NCBI GenBank assembly: GCA_963791235.1 | Contig: CAWBRW010000021.1 | Span: 1 to 64,000 of the forward strand | DNA length: 64,000 bases | Direction: 5' to 3' | Source: JALORV01 sp963791235 | Lineage (GTDB): Bacteria > Pseudomonadota > Gammaproteobacteria > Burkholderiales > Burkholderiaceae_F | Shown: piece after piece, positions 8,900 to 18,046 of the stretch | Numbering within the stretch: the stretch's first letter is position 1 | How the letters are laid out: the number at the start of each line of letters is the position of its first letter | Notes under the pieces: generated by a model | The model's database searches: none | Told to the model about the DNA's origin: nothing | What the model saw: the letters and a program-made list of their open reading frames with translations, nothing else | Position numbers and translations under genes: made by a program

Positions 8900-9397
8900 T
8901 CATCCTCGCCCGATCTCTCTGAGCCGCTGTGTCAGTGCCACTCGGTCGAGTTTCGCGAGCGGCAGGCTCAGGAACAACTGGATCCGGTTGTGCAGGCGGT
9001 TGTAGGCGTGGAAGAAAGCCTTGCGCTTTTCATCGTCGCTGCCTTCGACCGCAGCGGGATCCTCGACACCCCAGTGTGCCGTGATCGGCTGGCCTGGCCA
9101 AATGGGACAGACCTCGCCGGCGGCGTTGTCGCAGACCGTGAACACGAAGTCGAGCCCAGGTGCGCCGGGTGCGGCGAATTCGTCCCAGTTCTTGCTGCGC
9201 AGGCCCTCCACCGGCAGGCGATTCTTCTGCAGGAGTTCGATCGCAAACGGATTGACGCGCCCGTTCGGATGAGAGCCGGCCGAATGCGCCTTGAATCGCG
9301 GCGCACCCATCGCGTTCATCATCACTTCGGCCAGAATCGATCGGGCCGAATTGCCGGTGCACAGGAACAGCACGTTGAAGGGGCGCTCGGAGCTCAC
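8900..9397 (-). CDS. arsC: Arsenate reductase, low-molecular-weight phosphatase type
   Basis: The protein has 165 residues. The active-site loop CTGNSARS near the N-terminus is the Cys-X5-Arg phosphate loop of the low-molecular-weight tyrosine phosphatase fold. The second redox cysteine lies in the TVCDNAAGEVCP segment near residue 90. Enzymes of this kind reduce arsenate to arsenite through a Cys relay and thioredoxin or a similar reductant, giving the substrate for Acr3. The start codon lies two bases from the arsN2 stop codon. Confidence 0.93.
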   Translation of the reverse strand: MSSERPFNVLFLCTGNSARSILAEVMMNAMGAPRFKAHSAGSHPNGRVNPFAIELLQKNRLPVEGLRSKNWDEFAAPGAPGLDFVFTVCDNAAGEVCPIWPGQPITAHWGVEDPAAVEGSDDEKRKAFFHAYNRLHNRIQLFLSLPLAKLDRVALTQRLREIGRG

Positions 9398-9398
9398 G

Positions 9399-9857
9399 TC
9401 AAACAGTCCTCGTGGTCATCGTCTTGGTCATGCAGATGCTGCTGCCAGGACACAGGTGGGTGAATTCGTGGCTGGACTGCACGGCGGCAGGCGCGTTGGT
9501 GCGCGCGATGTCGCGATAGCCCAGCGAACGAAAGAAGGGCGCTGCTGTCTGTGTCAGCAGTGTGAGTGACGCGAGCCCGTCACGGCGCGCGATGGCCTCG
9601 GCGGCCCGGACTAGCGCACGGCCGACGCCCGACTGGCGGCAGGCCGGATCCACGACCAGCGATCGCAACAGCCCGTGATCGCCATGGCGCTCAACCGCAA
9701 CCGTGCCGACGACGGCGCCCGCGCCGTCCGCAACGAGAAAGTCCCGGGCGGAGGCCTCGGATAGATCGCTTGTCGGCAGCTTATCTGCCGAAAGCAGTCC
9801 CTGAATCCGCGGCCAGTCCGCCTCAAGCGCAGGTCGCACCCGGGCGGTCGAGTGCAC
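9399..9857 (-). CDS. arsN2: GNAT acetyltransferase of the ArsN2 type
   Basis: The 152-residue protein has a GNAT fold with the acetyl-CoA loop VDPACRQSGVGRALVRAAE and the downstream PFFRSLGY segment. GNAT proteins in this operon position are commonly called ArsN2; their exact substrate is less well established than for ArsN1. The start appears to be a GTG three bases after the arsI stop, indicating translational coupling. The C-terminal Cys and Met residues are unusual for GNAT enzymes and could be metalloid contacts, which is inference. Confidence 0.85.
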   Translation of the reverse strand: MHSTARVRPALEADWPRIQGLLSADKLPTSDLSEASARDFLVADGAGAVVGTVAVERHGDHGLLRSLVVDPACRQSGVGRALVRAAEAIARRDGLASLTLLTQTAAPFFRSLGYRDIARTNAPAAVQSSHEFTHLCPGSSICMTKTMTTRTV

Positions 9858-9860
9858 GGT

Positions 9861-10331
9861 TCACCCGCAGCAGGAGGCCGCGGCCTTCACCGGGATGTTG
9901 ACAGACGCCTTCGCCGGTGCGCAGCAGCCCGCCTGTGCGTTCTCGACGCCAACCTCCCCATCGAAGGTCGGGACGCTGCCCAGGGTGTGGAAGGTCTCCC
10001 AGGCGATGCCGGTCGGGTCGGTGACCCAGTACTTGTTCGAAATCGCATAGCAACAGCCGATGTTCTTCTCGGCATGCGCCGCGACCTCGGCCTGCTGCAA
10101 CTGTCCATGCAGGATCTCAAGTTCTTGGTCGGAGTCGGTCTGTAACCCCAGGTGATTGATGCCCGCCTTGCCACCGCGCTGCGAGATCGCGAAGTTGACG
10201 CGCGGGTCCTCGAGCATCCACTTGGCATAGTCGCCCTTGACGACCGCCGGCTCGGTGCCGAACAGCGTCGAGTAAAAGCGGATGCTCTGGTCCAGGTCCT
10301 CGACGGACACATGCACGTGAAATCGTTTCAT
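9861..10331 (-). CDS. arsI: ArsI/CadI-family glyoxalase-fold protein
   Basis: The protein has 156 residues and a vicinal-oxygen-chelate fold: MKRFHVHVSVEDLD at the start, GINHLGLQTDS in the middle, and WETFHTLG near the end. The Cys-Cys pair in KNIGCCYA plus C-terminal Cys residues match the ArsI/CadI group. ArsI cleaves the C-As bond of trivalent organoarsenicals, while some relatives only answer to cadmium, so activity is an assumption. The ATG overlaps the arsR stop (ATGA), showing tight coupling. Confidence 0.87.
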   Translation of the reverse strand: MKRFHVHVSVEDLDQSIRFYSTLFGTEPAVVKGDYAKWMLEDPRVNFAISQRGGKAGINHLGLQTDSDQELEILHGQLQQAEVAAHAEKNIGCCYAISNKYWVTDPTGIAWETFHTLGSVPTFDGEVGVENAQAGCCAPAKASVNIPVKAAASCCG

Positions 10332-10708
10332 GCCTTGACTCCCTTCAGGGTGCGGCCGGCGCCTCCGCGCGCACGACCCGGTTGAGATGGTTTGCAGGCC
10401 GTCGCCGGCGCACACGGGGCGCAGTCGACGGCACAGCAGTTCTCGGTCAGGAACGCGAGCAATCCGTTCATCGCGTCGAAGTCCGCCGAATAGAAAATGA
10501 AACGGCCCTCCTGGCGGGAAAGCACCAGACCCGCGTGGCTCAGTTCTTTCAAGTGAAAGCTGAGAGTGGCCGGTGAGATCCCCAATGCAACGGCAATTTC
10601 GCCGGCCGCCATGCCGCTCGGACCCTGCTGGACCAGGAGCCGGAATACCGCGAGCCGGGTGTCTTGAGCCAGGGCGGCGAGCGCGCGGACCGTTTCTTTT
10701 GTTTTCAT
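10328..10708 (-). CDS. arsR: ArsR-family repressor
   Basis: The 126-residue protein is a winged-helix ArsR/SmtB regulator (LAALAQDTRLAVFRLLVQQG, then ALGISPATLSFHLKELSHAGL). It lacks the classic ELCVCDL site in the recognition helix. Instead a C-terminal cluster ENCCAVDCAPCAPATAC supplies five Cys residues, which fits the group of ArsR proteins that bind As(III) through C-terminal cysteines. It is the first gene of the operon and overlaps arsI by four bases. The promoter and an AT-rich dyad lie directly upstream, so autorepression is expected. Confidence 0.92.
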   Translation of the reverse strand: MKTKETVRALAALAQDTRLAVFRLLVQQGPSGMAAGEIAVALGISPATLSFHLKELSHAGLVLSRQEGRFIFYSADFDAMNGLLAFLTENCCAVDCAPCAPATACKPSQPGRARGGAGRTLKGVKA

Positions 10709-10714
10709 GATTAG

Positions 10715-10743
10715 ATAATTATGGAATTATGTTCCGGAGTCAA
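10715..10743 (-). promoter_or_regulatory. arsR operon promoter with overlapping operator
   Basis: On the minus strand TTGACT (10738-10743) and AATTAT (10715-10720) are separated by exactly 17 bases, a good sigma-70 promoter. The -10 is half of a perfect inverted repeat, ATAATT-ATGG-AATTAT (10715-10730), a likely ArsR operator. Transcription would begin at or next to the arsR ATG, so the message may be leaderless or nearly so. Confidence 0.75.
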
Positions 10744-10827
10744 GCAGCACGTGTCTTCAACGGTGTGCGCGCTGGAGCGTACCGTGAGCAGGTGACCGAT
10801 AGACTGCGACCAAAGCGGAGGAGGAAA

Positions 10828-11058
10828 GTGCGAGTAGTCAGGGTCCGCGGAATCAATCGGCTCGTCGCTGCAGTGCTCGCCGTTGTGTGGGCGGCTGCAG
10901 GTGCGATTGGCTTGATTGCGGCATTCCGCTACGGCCATGCGCTGGCAGGCGTCGCCGCGTTGTTCGCATTTGCCTATGCAACGGCGTGGGCGCTCGTGGC
11001 ACGTCGCGCTCGACTCGTTTCCTGGAGAGAGTTACTCAGACCATGGCGCGCGCTGTGA
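10828..11058 (+). CDS. Small two-helix membrane protein
   Basis: The frame is open from 10729, but the GTG at 10828 is preceded by GGAGGAGGAAA, so I start there, giving 76 residues. The product is an Arg-rich N-terminus, two hydrophobic helices and an Arg/Trp-rich tail. I recognise no family. It is divergent from arsR and convergent with the peptide-binding protein. Support is the ribosome site and membrane pattern only. Confidence 0.5.
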   Translation: MRVVRVRGINRLVAAVLAVVWAAAGAIGLIAAFRYGHALAGVAALFAFAYATAWALVARRARLVSWRELLRPWRAL

Positions 11059-11122
11059 GCAGCGCAGGTCGGCCAGAGTGGCGATCGAGCGCCGCTATCG
11101 GTTGGCTCTCAAGCGGGCGCTT

Positions 11123-12970
11123 TCAGCGAGAACGGTCGCCGTCGTCCCGCCGCGCCACTTCTGCAGCCGCGCCGTCGTCCACGTCCACCAGGTGGAACCA
11201 GTCGTTGCCGAAGATCGGCCGTCTAAAACCGATGAGCCGAGGGTGCGTGACATGAGTCTCGATTTGCATCGACGTGAACTTGTAGGGCATCCAGGCGATC
11301 GCCAGTCGTTCCGCCTGCAGCAGCAGCGATAAACGCTCCGGACCATCCGGCAAGGCGCTGAGCTGTTCGTAGATCCGGTCCATCGCATCGAGCTTGAAGC
11401 GCGCGAACGTCTCGGCCTTGCTGTAGTAGCGGGTGAGGAACTGCTGGCCGTCCGGCAGCACGGCGTTGTAGCCGAGCGACCACATCATCAGCTTGCCGGC
11501 CCGCGCGGATCTGAGCAGCTCGCTGAACTCCCCGGTGCGAAAGCGCACGCGCAGGCCCAGTACCGTCATATCGCGCTCAAAGCCTTCGTCGACGCGCCGG
11601 AACTGCTGGCCGGTCGAACTCGTCCGTTCCAGCATCAAGGGACTGCCGTCGGGAAGCTCGCGCCAGCCGTCGCCATCTCGATCGACGTAGCCGTAGGTGT
11701 CCAGCAGGGCCTTGGCGCGCGCCGGGCTGTATTCGCCCATCTCGCTGCGAAACTGCGGGTCGAATCCGCTCTGGAACGGCGCGAACACCGAGTGGGTCGG
11801 CGGGGACTGGTTGCCCCACACGGCGGCGTTTTCGCGCGTGGTGTTCATTCCAAGCGCGATCGCACGGCGCAGGGCGACTTTTTCCGGGATGTAGCCGCCG
11901 ACCACCGGATCATTCATGTTGAACCACAACAGTCGGATGCGCGGTACCAGCTCCCGTGATCCACGCACCCCGCGTCGCGCGAGATATGGCGCAAGCTTGC
12001 CGCCGGGCATGGCCTGCTGCGCAAACGCGCCGGGCACCTCGAGCATGTCGAGCTGGCCGTTAAGGAATGCCAGCCAGAGTGGCTGCTCCTCATTGATGAT
12101 GGAGATCTCGACGCGATCGATCATCGGCAGGCGACGGCCCTTGAGCCGCCGCAGCACGGACTGACCTTCTACGTCGTCCACCGCCGGCGCGCCGTCGAAG
12201 GTCCGCTCGCGGTACTGTGGATTGCGCTCGAGCACGATCTGCGTTCCTCGGCGCCAGGCACCCAGGCGGAACGGGCCGGTACCGACTGGGTGGGACGCGA
12301 TCTGTTCGCCATGGAATTCGGCGACCTCGCGTGCCAGCGCGCTGTGAGCGTCATACGCCAGCGTCTGCACCAGACGCGGCCGTGGCTCCTCGAGTTGGAT
12401 CCGCAATGTGTAGCGATCGAGCGCGCGCAGGCCCTCGATCTCGCTGTCATAGTCGAACGGCTTCTTCGTCTGTACCGCGCGCCGCCGCAACTCGACCAAG
12501 CCGCGGATGCCCAGGCCTTCGATCAGGCTGATCGGGCTCTGGACCTTTGGATCGAGGAAGCGCTTGAAGGAGAACACATAGTCGGCCGCGGTCAGTTCGC
12601 GCCGTCTGCCGTTGAACGCCGGATGGTCGGTGAAGTAGATCCCGGGGCGAATGCGAATGATCCAGGTCCGGTAGTCACTGGACCCCTGCGGCGGGCCCAC
12701 GGCCGTCAGTTCGATGACCTTCGGCGGGCGCGCCAGTGCGTCGTAGGTGTAGAGCGCCTCAAAGATATGGGCGCAGACGGTTTGGGAGTAGAAATCACCA
12801 TTGCGCGACGGATCGAAGCCGGATTCCGCTGCGGAGAAAGAAATGCGCAGGACCTTGGCGCTGTCCGAGGGCGCAGCGTCGCGCGCCCAGGAGGTCGTGC
12901 CGACGCCCGAACTGGCCGCCCAGGCCGCACCGCCCTGCATGAACTGCCGCCGGCCGAGATCTGCGGACAC
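11123..12970 (-). CDS. Family 5 peptide/solute-binding protein (orphan)
   Basis: The protein has 615 residues, starting at GTG 12970 with AAAGGAG upstream. A twin-arginine-like signal (GRRQFMQGGAAWA) is followed by an extracellular solute-binding family 5 fold: the N-terminal lobe includes HIFEALYTYD, the central part has SHPVGTGPFRLG, and the C-terminal lobe carries PEKVALRRAIALGMN. Such proteins feed oligopeptides or nickel-type solutes to Dpp/Opp-type ABC importers. No permease or ATPase gene lies nearby, so the partner must be elsewhere. The tail of about 20 residues is very polar. Confidence 0.88.
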   Translation of the reverse strand: MSADLGRRQFMQGGAAWAASSGVGTTSWARDAAPSDSAKVLRISFSAAESGFDPSRNGDFYSQTVCAHIFEALYTYDALARPPKVIELTAVGPPQGSSDYRTWIIRIRPGIYFTDHPAFNGRRRELTAADYVFSFKRFLDPKVQSPISLIEGLGIRGLVELRRRAVQTKKPFDYDSEIEGLRALDRYTLRIQLEEPRPRLVQTLAYDAHSALAREVAEFHGEQIASHPVGTGPFRLGAWRRGTQIVLERNPQYRERTFDGAPAVDDVEGQSVLRRLKGRRLPMIDRVEISIINEEQPLWLAFLNGQLDMLEVPGAFAQQAMPGGKLAPYLARRGVRGSRELVPRIRLLWFNMNDPVVGGYIPEKVALRRAIALGMNTTRENAAVWGNQSPPTHSVFAPFQSGFDPQFRSEMGEYSPARAKALLDTYGYVDRDGDGWRELPDGSPLMLERTSSTGQQFRRVDEGFERDMTVLGLRVRFRTGEFSELLRSARAGKLMMWSLGYNAVLPDGQQFLTRYYSKAETFARFKLDAMDRIYEQLSALPDGPERLSLLLQAERLAIAWMPYKFTSMQIETHVTHPRLIGFRRPIFGNDWFHLVDVDDGAAAEVARRDDGDRSR

Positions 12971-13125
12971 GCTCGCGGTACTCCTTTGACGGGGGGCTTC
13001 GCGCTGGAATCGTGGGCGCAGCCGTCGAGGGCGTCAATGTGGCGCAGCGGAAACCATTGGATGAAATCTGCCGTGGGTACGGCTTCTGCTCGCGTTTCGG
13101 CCACAAGACCTTGTCGGGGAGCGAC

Positions 13126-13536
13126 ATGTTCGAGATGTGCTTCGCGTCCACCGAGACGCTGTTGAGCAGCCTGCTATCGACCTGTGAAGCGACCGCCGCG
13201 ATTGCAGCGCGGCTCGCCCCGCGCGCGCGGCAGGAATTCTTGCGGTCGCATTTACAGGACCGTGCTCTGAACTATCGGCGCGCCGCGAATGAAATCCGCA
13301 GCCACGGCGGGATGCTCGGGATTGAGGAAGAGGCTGACTCTCTGGCGCTGGCCGAGCACGACGAACAACTGGCCTGCATCGACTCGGTCTGGGAGGCCGT
13401 CGAGTGCAGCGCGCTTATCTGCTTCCGCGATGCACTCGATGCCGAGTTGCCCGCGGAAGTCCACGCGGCCGTCCGCCGCTGGATCGAAGACGGCGTCAGC
13501 GCGCTGGAGCGACTGCGAGCGCGCCAGGCGGCTTAG
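13126..13536 (+). CDS. Four-helix-bundle protein, DUF2383/PA2169-like
   Basis: From the ATG at 13126, preceded by GGGGAGCG, the product has 136 residues. It is entirely helical, with Cys and Glu/His pairs spaced like a ferritin-like bundle (LLSTCEATAAIAARL, LQDRALNYRRAANEIRSHGG, EEADSLALAEHDEQL). The best resemblance is to the DUF2383/PA2169 family, from general similarity only. The 3' end overlaps the end of the convergent hybrid kinase gene by 41 bases. Confidence 0.65.
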   Translation: MFEMCFASTETLLSSLLSTCEATAAIAARLAPRARQEFLRSHLQDRALNYRRAANEIRSHGGMLGIEEEADSLALAEHDEQLACIDSVWEAVECSALICFRDALDAELPAEVHAAVRRWIEDGVSALERLRARQAA

Positions 13537-16500
13537 GCGCAGCGCTTACCGGCCTGGCAAGGGCGCGGCGCAGTTCGGTATCGGTGACCGGCTTGATCAG
13601 GTGCTCGTCGCACCCGGCGGCGAGCGATCGGTGACGGTCATCGGCCTGTCCGAAGCCGGACAGCGCGACGATGCGCACGTGCCGGGCCCAGGGGCGTGCG
13701 CGCAGGCGACGGGCGACTTCGTGTCCATCGAGCCGTGGCATGCCGACGTCGAGCAACACGATATCGGGTCGAAACACCTCCGCCGCATCGAGCGCCTGTA
13801 CGCCGTCATGACGGACTTCTACCGCGTGGCCGCCAAGGCGCAGCAGTTCGGCGAGCGTCTCGGCCGCGTCCTGGTTGTCATCGACCACGAGGACCTTGCT
13901 GGCGCGGATATCGGCGGAGATCGGCTCGAAGTAACGGTCGATCGTGGCTGGCGCCGCCGCCACGCGTCGCGGCAGCCGCACCGTGAATGCCGTTCCACGG
14001 TGAGCACCCTCGCTGTGTGCCTCGAGTCGTCCATCGTGCATTGCGACCAGCGATCGGGCGAGCGGCAACCCGACGCCGAGACCGGCGAGGCCGGTTCCCC
14101 GACTCGCCGCGCCCTGCGAAAACATCTCGAACATTCCGTCAAGCGCTTCCGGTGCAATGCCGATACCGTTGTCGCGCACCTCAAAGGCGACTTCATCGAC
14201 GCTCACGACGGCGCGTAATTCGATCTTGCCTCCGGCTGGCGTGTACTTTGCCGCGTTGTTCAGCAGGTTCGCCAGCACCTGCGCGATCCGGGCCGCATCG
14301 CAGTGCACGTCGATCGGCGTGTCGGGAACGCTGACCGTCAGCAAGTGCTGGCGCTCCTCGATCAGCGGCAGCACCGTTTCGACGGCGCGGTCCACGAGTT
14401 CCTTCAGCGGTACCTGCGCCCGGCGCAGCGCAAGCTTCCCCGCCGTAATGCGGGCGACGTCGAGCAGGTCGTCGATCAGGCGGACCATCTGCGAAAGCTG
14501 CCGGCCCAGCACGTCGCGGGCGTAGACGGAGAGATCGGGTCGGTCCTCAGCCTCGTTCAAGATCTGCAGCGCGCTGCGCATCGGTGCCAGCGGATTGCGC
14601 AGTTCGTGCGCGAGTACCGCGAGGAATTCGTCCTTGCGTCGGTCGGCATCGCGCAGCGTCTTCTCCACACGCCGCAATTCGGTGATGTCCTCCGAACAGC
14701 CGACGATACGGATGATCGCTTCGCGCGCGTCGCGTATGACAAAGGACCGGTCGAGGAGCGTTACCCAGTGGCCAAGCCGGTGCCGAACGCGATACTCGCG
14801 CTCCATCCGCGCTGCGCCGCTCGCCTCGTCGCGTGCGTGCTCGGCCAGGACGCGCGGCAGATCGTCGGGGTGCATGATCGACTGCCACCATTCGGCGGTG
14901 GCCGGTACCCGGCTGGGTTCGTAGCCGAGCAGTTCGAACAGGCCGCGGGTGCGCAGCACCGTGCCGCACTCGACCTCATAGTCGTAGATGATGCCGTCGA
15001 CCGCCTCGGCCGCAAGGCGGAACAGCTCCTCGCTGCGGGCGAGCCGCTCCTTCGCGAGCTGCGCGTGCGTGACGTCGGTGCTGATGCCGATGAACCGGAC
15101 GGGTCGGCCGCTCGCATCCCGCTCCACACGGCCACGCGAGGTGACCCAGCGCTCTTCGCCGTCGCTGCGTGAGATGCGATAGGTCGCCTCGACAGCGCCG
15201 TCATGGCGCAGCGCGCGGTGCAGCTCGACACGCAGTCGGCGACGGTCATCAGGCAGGACCGACCGCCAGAACTGTTTGCGCATGTTCGTGATCGCTGTTC
15301 CACCGGTGCCGAACAGGGCGTGATGGGTGGCTGACCACTGCAGCACGCCGGCCGCGAAGTCGAAGTCCCACATGCCGACCGCTGCGGCCTCCTGTGCTAG
15401 TTCTAGCCGTTCTTCGCTGCGACGGAGTTGCTCCTCGGCGTTGCGGCGATCGGTAATGTCGAGCAGTGTGCCGATGCAGCGCATCGCGCGGTCGCCATCC
15501 GCCGTCGTGACGAAAAATACGCAGCCGCGTGCCGTCGCCCAGCGCAGTCCGCCATCGCCGCGGACTACGCGCAAATCGAACTGGAACTCGCCGGTGCCCA
15601 GTGGGTTGCGTGCGGCAGCGAACGCACGTGCGACCCGGCGACGGTCGTCGGCATGTATAACCGCACGGAGGCGACGGAGGGTGATGGGTTCGTTGGGCCG
15701 GAAGCCGCAGATCGTGCGGCAGCGTTCCGACCAGACGAAACGGTGGGTCCAGAATTCATACTCGAACACGCCCAGACCGGTGGACTCGAGCGCCAGACGC
15801 AGTTGTTCCTCGCGGTCGCGCAAGGCGGCCTCGGCGCGCATCTGTGCGTCGATCTCGGTGGCGACGCCAAACCACTTCGGCGCCTCGCTGGCGCCACGCA
15901 GCAGCGGCCGCGCACGGACGAGGAACCAGCGGTAGTCGCCGGCCGCGTCGCCCAGGCGGCAGCGCGCTTCGAACGGCACCCCGGTGTTGATCGACAGCGT
16001 CCAGTCGGCGAGAACCCGGTCGCGGTCTTCCGGATGGACGCGCTCGGCCCAGTGCGAAGAATCGAGCAGGCGGCCATCGTGTCCGGTGAACTCCGACCAT
16101 CGCGAATTCGCGTACTGCGAGCTGCCGCGGACGTCGGCAACGAACATGATGTCCGGGAACGATTCGACGAGTTCGCGAAAGCGGGCCTCGCTGGCTGACA
16201 GGCGCCTTTCCGCGACCTGCTTCATCGCGCTTTCCTGCGCGGTAGCTCGGTACGCGCTTTCCGCGCGCTGGCCGGCGCGATTTAGCGCCCCGGCAAGCCA
16301 GGCGGCAATGACGCTGCCAAGCGAGAACAGCCCGACCCGAGCCAAATTACTGGAAAGGGCCGCGGTGCTGCTCCAGTCGATCGCGGAGGAGACGACCGCA
16401 ATGCCGATCGCCGCCGCGACGAGGCCTGACCACATGCCGCCGTACGCGGCACTCGCCAGCACCGCAAGCACGATGAATATGACCGGTGCGGGCGGTCCGA

Positions 16501-16630
16501 GCCACGGCAGGAGTATTCCGTAGTGGATCAGGGCGGCGAGTCCGGTCGTGACAGCCACGACAGCAAGGGTCGTGGAAAGTCGCGTCGATCGCGGAACGTT
16601 CATCAGGCGGCGTGCGTTCGGGACGTGCAT
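13496..16630 (-). CDS. Membrane PAS hybrid histidine kinase
   Basis: The product has 1,044 residues. Four or so transmembrane helices (about residues 18-115, DUF4118/MASE-like) are followed by a coiled coil, four PAS/PAC repeats (about 140-655), a HisKA domain with phosphoacceptor His in VLAHELRNPLAPM (near 675), a HATPase domain (NLLNNAAKY, DNGIGIAP, LGVGLPLARSL), and a C-terminal receiver with Asp in IVLLDVGMP and Lys in LIKPV. As the receiver is terminal, phosphate must pass to another protein. No regulator is adjacent. A second kinase of the same plan lies at 32,979-36,113 and a third at the window end. Confidence 0.93.
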   Translation of the reverse strand: MHVPNARRLMNVPRSTRLSTTLAVVAVTTGLAALIHYGILLPWLGPPAPVIFIVLAVLASAAYGGMWSGLVAAAIGIAVVSSAIDWSSTAALSSNLARVGLFSLGSVIAAWLAGALNRAGQRAESAYRATAQESAMKQVAERRLSASEARFRELVESFPDIMFVADVRGSSQYANSRWSEFTGHDGRLLDSSHWAERVHPEDRDRVLADWTLSINTGVPFEARCRLGDAAGDYRWFLVRARPLLRGASEAPKWFGVATEIDAQMRAEAALRDREEQLRLALESTGLGVFEYEFWTHRFVWSERCRTICGFRPNEPITLRRLRAVIHADDRRRVARAFAAARNPLGTGEFQFDLRVVRGDGGLRWATARGCVFFVTTADGDRAMRCIGTLLDITDRRNAEEQLRRSEERLELAQEAAAVGMWDFDFAAGVLQWSATHHALFGTGGTAITNMRKQFWRSVLPDDRRRLRVELHRALRHDGAVEATYRISRSDGEERWVTSRGRVERDASGRPVRFIGISTDVTHAQLAKERLARSEELFRLAAEAVDGIIYDYEVECGTVLRTRGLFELLGYEPSRVPATAEWWQSIMHPDDLPRVLAEHARDEASGAARMEREYRVRHRLGHWVTLLDRSFVIRDAREAIIRIVGCSEDITELRRVEKTLRDADRRKDEFLAVLAHELRNPLAPMRSALQILNEAEDRPDLSVYARDVLGRQLSQMVRLIDDLLDVARITAGKLALRRAQVPLKELVDRAVETVLPLIEERQHLLTVSVPDTPIDVHCDAARIAQVLANLLNNAAKYTPAGGKIELRAVVSVDEVAFEVRDNGIGIAPEALDGMFEMFSQGAASRGTGLAGLGVGLPLARSLVAMHDGRLEAHSEGAHRGTAFTVRLPRRVAAAPATIDRYFEPISADIRASKVLVVDDNQDAAETLAELLRLGGHAVEVRHDGVQALDAAEVFRPDIVLLDVGMPRLDGHEVARRLRARPWARHVRIVALSGFGQADDRHRSLAAGCDEHLIKPVTDTELRRALARPVSAAPKPPGALAVAPAR

Positions 16631-16700
16631 TTCAAGCGACGGTAAGCCTTATACGGCGAGTTGCTCGATCGCGAAAGTCGTCGTGATACGCGCAATTCAC

Positions 16701-16715
16701 GGGCACGCTGATTGC
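16701..16715 (+). promoter_or_regulatory. Predicted sigma-54 promoter (antiporter)
   Basis: GGGCACGCTGATTGC matches TGGCAC-N5-TTGC at all positions except the first T. The GC lies 29 bases before the antiporter ATG, so the transcript would start near 16,727. Confidence 0.7.
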
Positions 16716-16743
16716 CGGTTGACCCGTTGGCCGTGAGCTGACG

Positions 16744-17979
16744 ATGCACCAGTGGTTTCTTCTTGTGGGCGCGCTGCTGGTTGCGATGGCCTTCGGCAAC
16801 AGCGTCGTGCAACGCCTTCCGATCTCGCCGGCGATGCTGTATCTCGCTGTCGGCGTCGGCATCGGTCCGCACGGCGCGGCGTGGCTCGATGTCGATGTCA
16901 TCGATGACGCCGCCGTCGTCGAACTGCTTGCCGAGATCGCGGTTCTGGTCACGCTCTTCTCCGTAGGCATGCGGCTTGGGCCGCCGGCGCGCTGGAGTGC
17001 CTGGCGGTTGCCCATCACGCTGGCAACGCTCGGCATGATCGTTACGACGGCACTCACGGCCGTTGCGGCGGCGCTGGTGTTGGACCTGCCATGGCCGGCG
17101 GCGGCGCTCCTTGCCGCGGTGCTGGCTCCCACCGATCCGGTACTTGCATCTGACGTACAGACGCGCAGGCCCGGGGATCGAGACGCCGTTCGCCTGACTC
17201 TCACAGCTGAAGGTGGACTGAACGACGGCGCGGCGTTTCCGGCGCTGATGCTTGCCCTGGGGTTCATCGGTGTGCACGGGCTCGGGCCGCTGGGCGCTCG
17301 CTGGATGGCGATCGACGTGCTGTGGGCCTGCGCCGGCGGGCTCAGCGTAGGCTGGCTCAGCGGATCGCTGGTCGCCCGGATGATGCAAAGACTGATGCGT
17401 GCGGGCCAGCCCCTAGACCTGGTCGAGTTCCTGGTCCCTGGCGTCATCGCGCTCGCCTATGGCATCGCGCTGGCGCTGCACACCTACGGTTTTCTCGCCG
17501 TCTTCGCCGGCGGACTGGCACTTGCGAAGGGCATGCGGGTGCGGAGTGTGGACCAGGCGGGTGCACGCGAGGCGACGGAACTGCAGTCCCGGGTCGTGTC
17601 GTGGACAGGACAGAGCGAGCGCATCTGCGAGGTGGCCCTTGTGCTGCTCGTCGGTGTGCTGCTGGGCCACGTGCCGCTGTCGGGCCCATCGCTCGTCTTC
17701 GCCGCTGCACTGATCTTCCTGGTGCGCCCGCTGGCAGTAGGGCTGACGACGATAGGGGGCGCGCTGGCGCCACATCAACGCCGATTGGTCGCGTGGTTCG
17801 GCATCCGCGGCATCGGCTCGCTGTACTACCTCGCATTTGCACTCCACCACGGAGTGCCGGCATCGATCGCGCCGGTCGTCGCCGACGCCGCGCTCGTAGC
17901 CATCGCGATGTCAATCGCCCTCCACGGGGTCTCGGCGACACCGCTGATGGCGTGGTACGAGCGACGTCGGCGGGCATGA
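16744..17979 (+). CDS. CPA1-type monovalent cation/proton antiporter
   Basis: The protein has 411 residues and about twelve transmembrane helices. The CPA family core is present: LAPTDPVLASDVQ with the acidic ion-binding region, TAEGGLNDGAAFPAL with the Asn-Asp pair, and RRLVAWFGIRGIGSLYYL late in the chain. It exchanges Na+ or K+ for protons across the inner membrane. It has no soluble regulatory domain after the last helix. It stands alone, behind a near-consensus sigma-54 promoter, which is unusual for this family. Confidence 0.9.
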   Translation: MHQWFLLVGALLVAMAFGNSVVQRLPISPAMLYLAVGVGIGPHGAAWLDVDVIDDAAVVELLAEIAVLVTLFSVGMRLGPPARWSAWRLPITLATLGMIVTTALTAVAAALVLDLPWPAAALLAAVLAPTDPVLASDVQTRRPGDRDAVRLTLTAEGGLNDGAAFPALMLALGFIGVHGLGPLGARWMAIDVLWACAGGLSVGWLSGSLVARMMQRLMRAGQPLDLVEFLVPGVIALAYGIALALHTYGFLAVFAGGLALAKGMRVRSVDQAGAREATELQSRVVSWTGQSERICEVALVLLVGVLLGHVPLSGPSLVFAAALIFLVRPLAVGLTTIGGALAPHQRRLVAWFGIRGIGSLYYLAFALHHGVPASIAPVVADAALVAIAMSIALHGVSATPLMAWYERRRRA

Positions 17980-18046
17980 CCGATGCTGAAACTTGTCCGG
18001 GCAGCGCCGGCCTGCGGTGCGCAACTGAGAGTGGAGGCGAGAGCGG

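Noticed and set aside
14303..15172. Long plus-strand open frames inside the first hybrid kinase
   Set aside because: They are reverse-strand shadows of the PAS and HisKA coding region.
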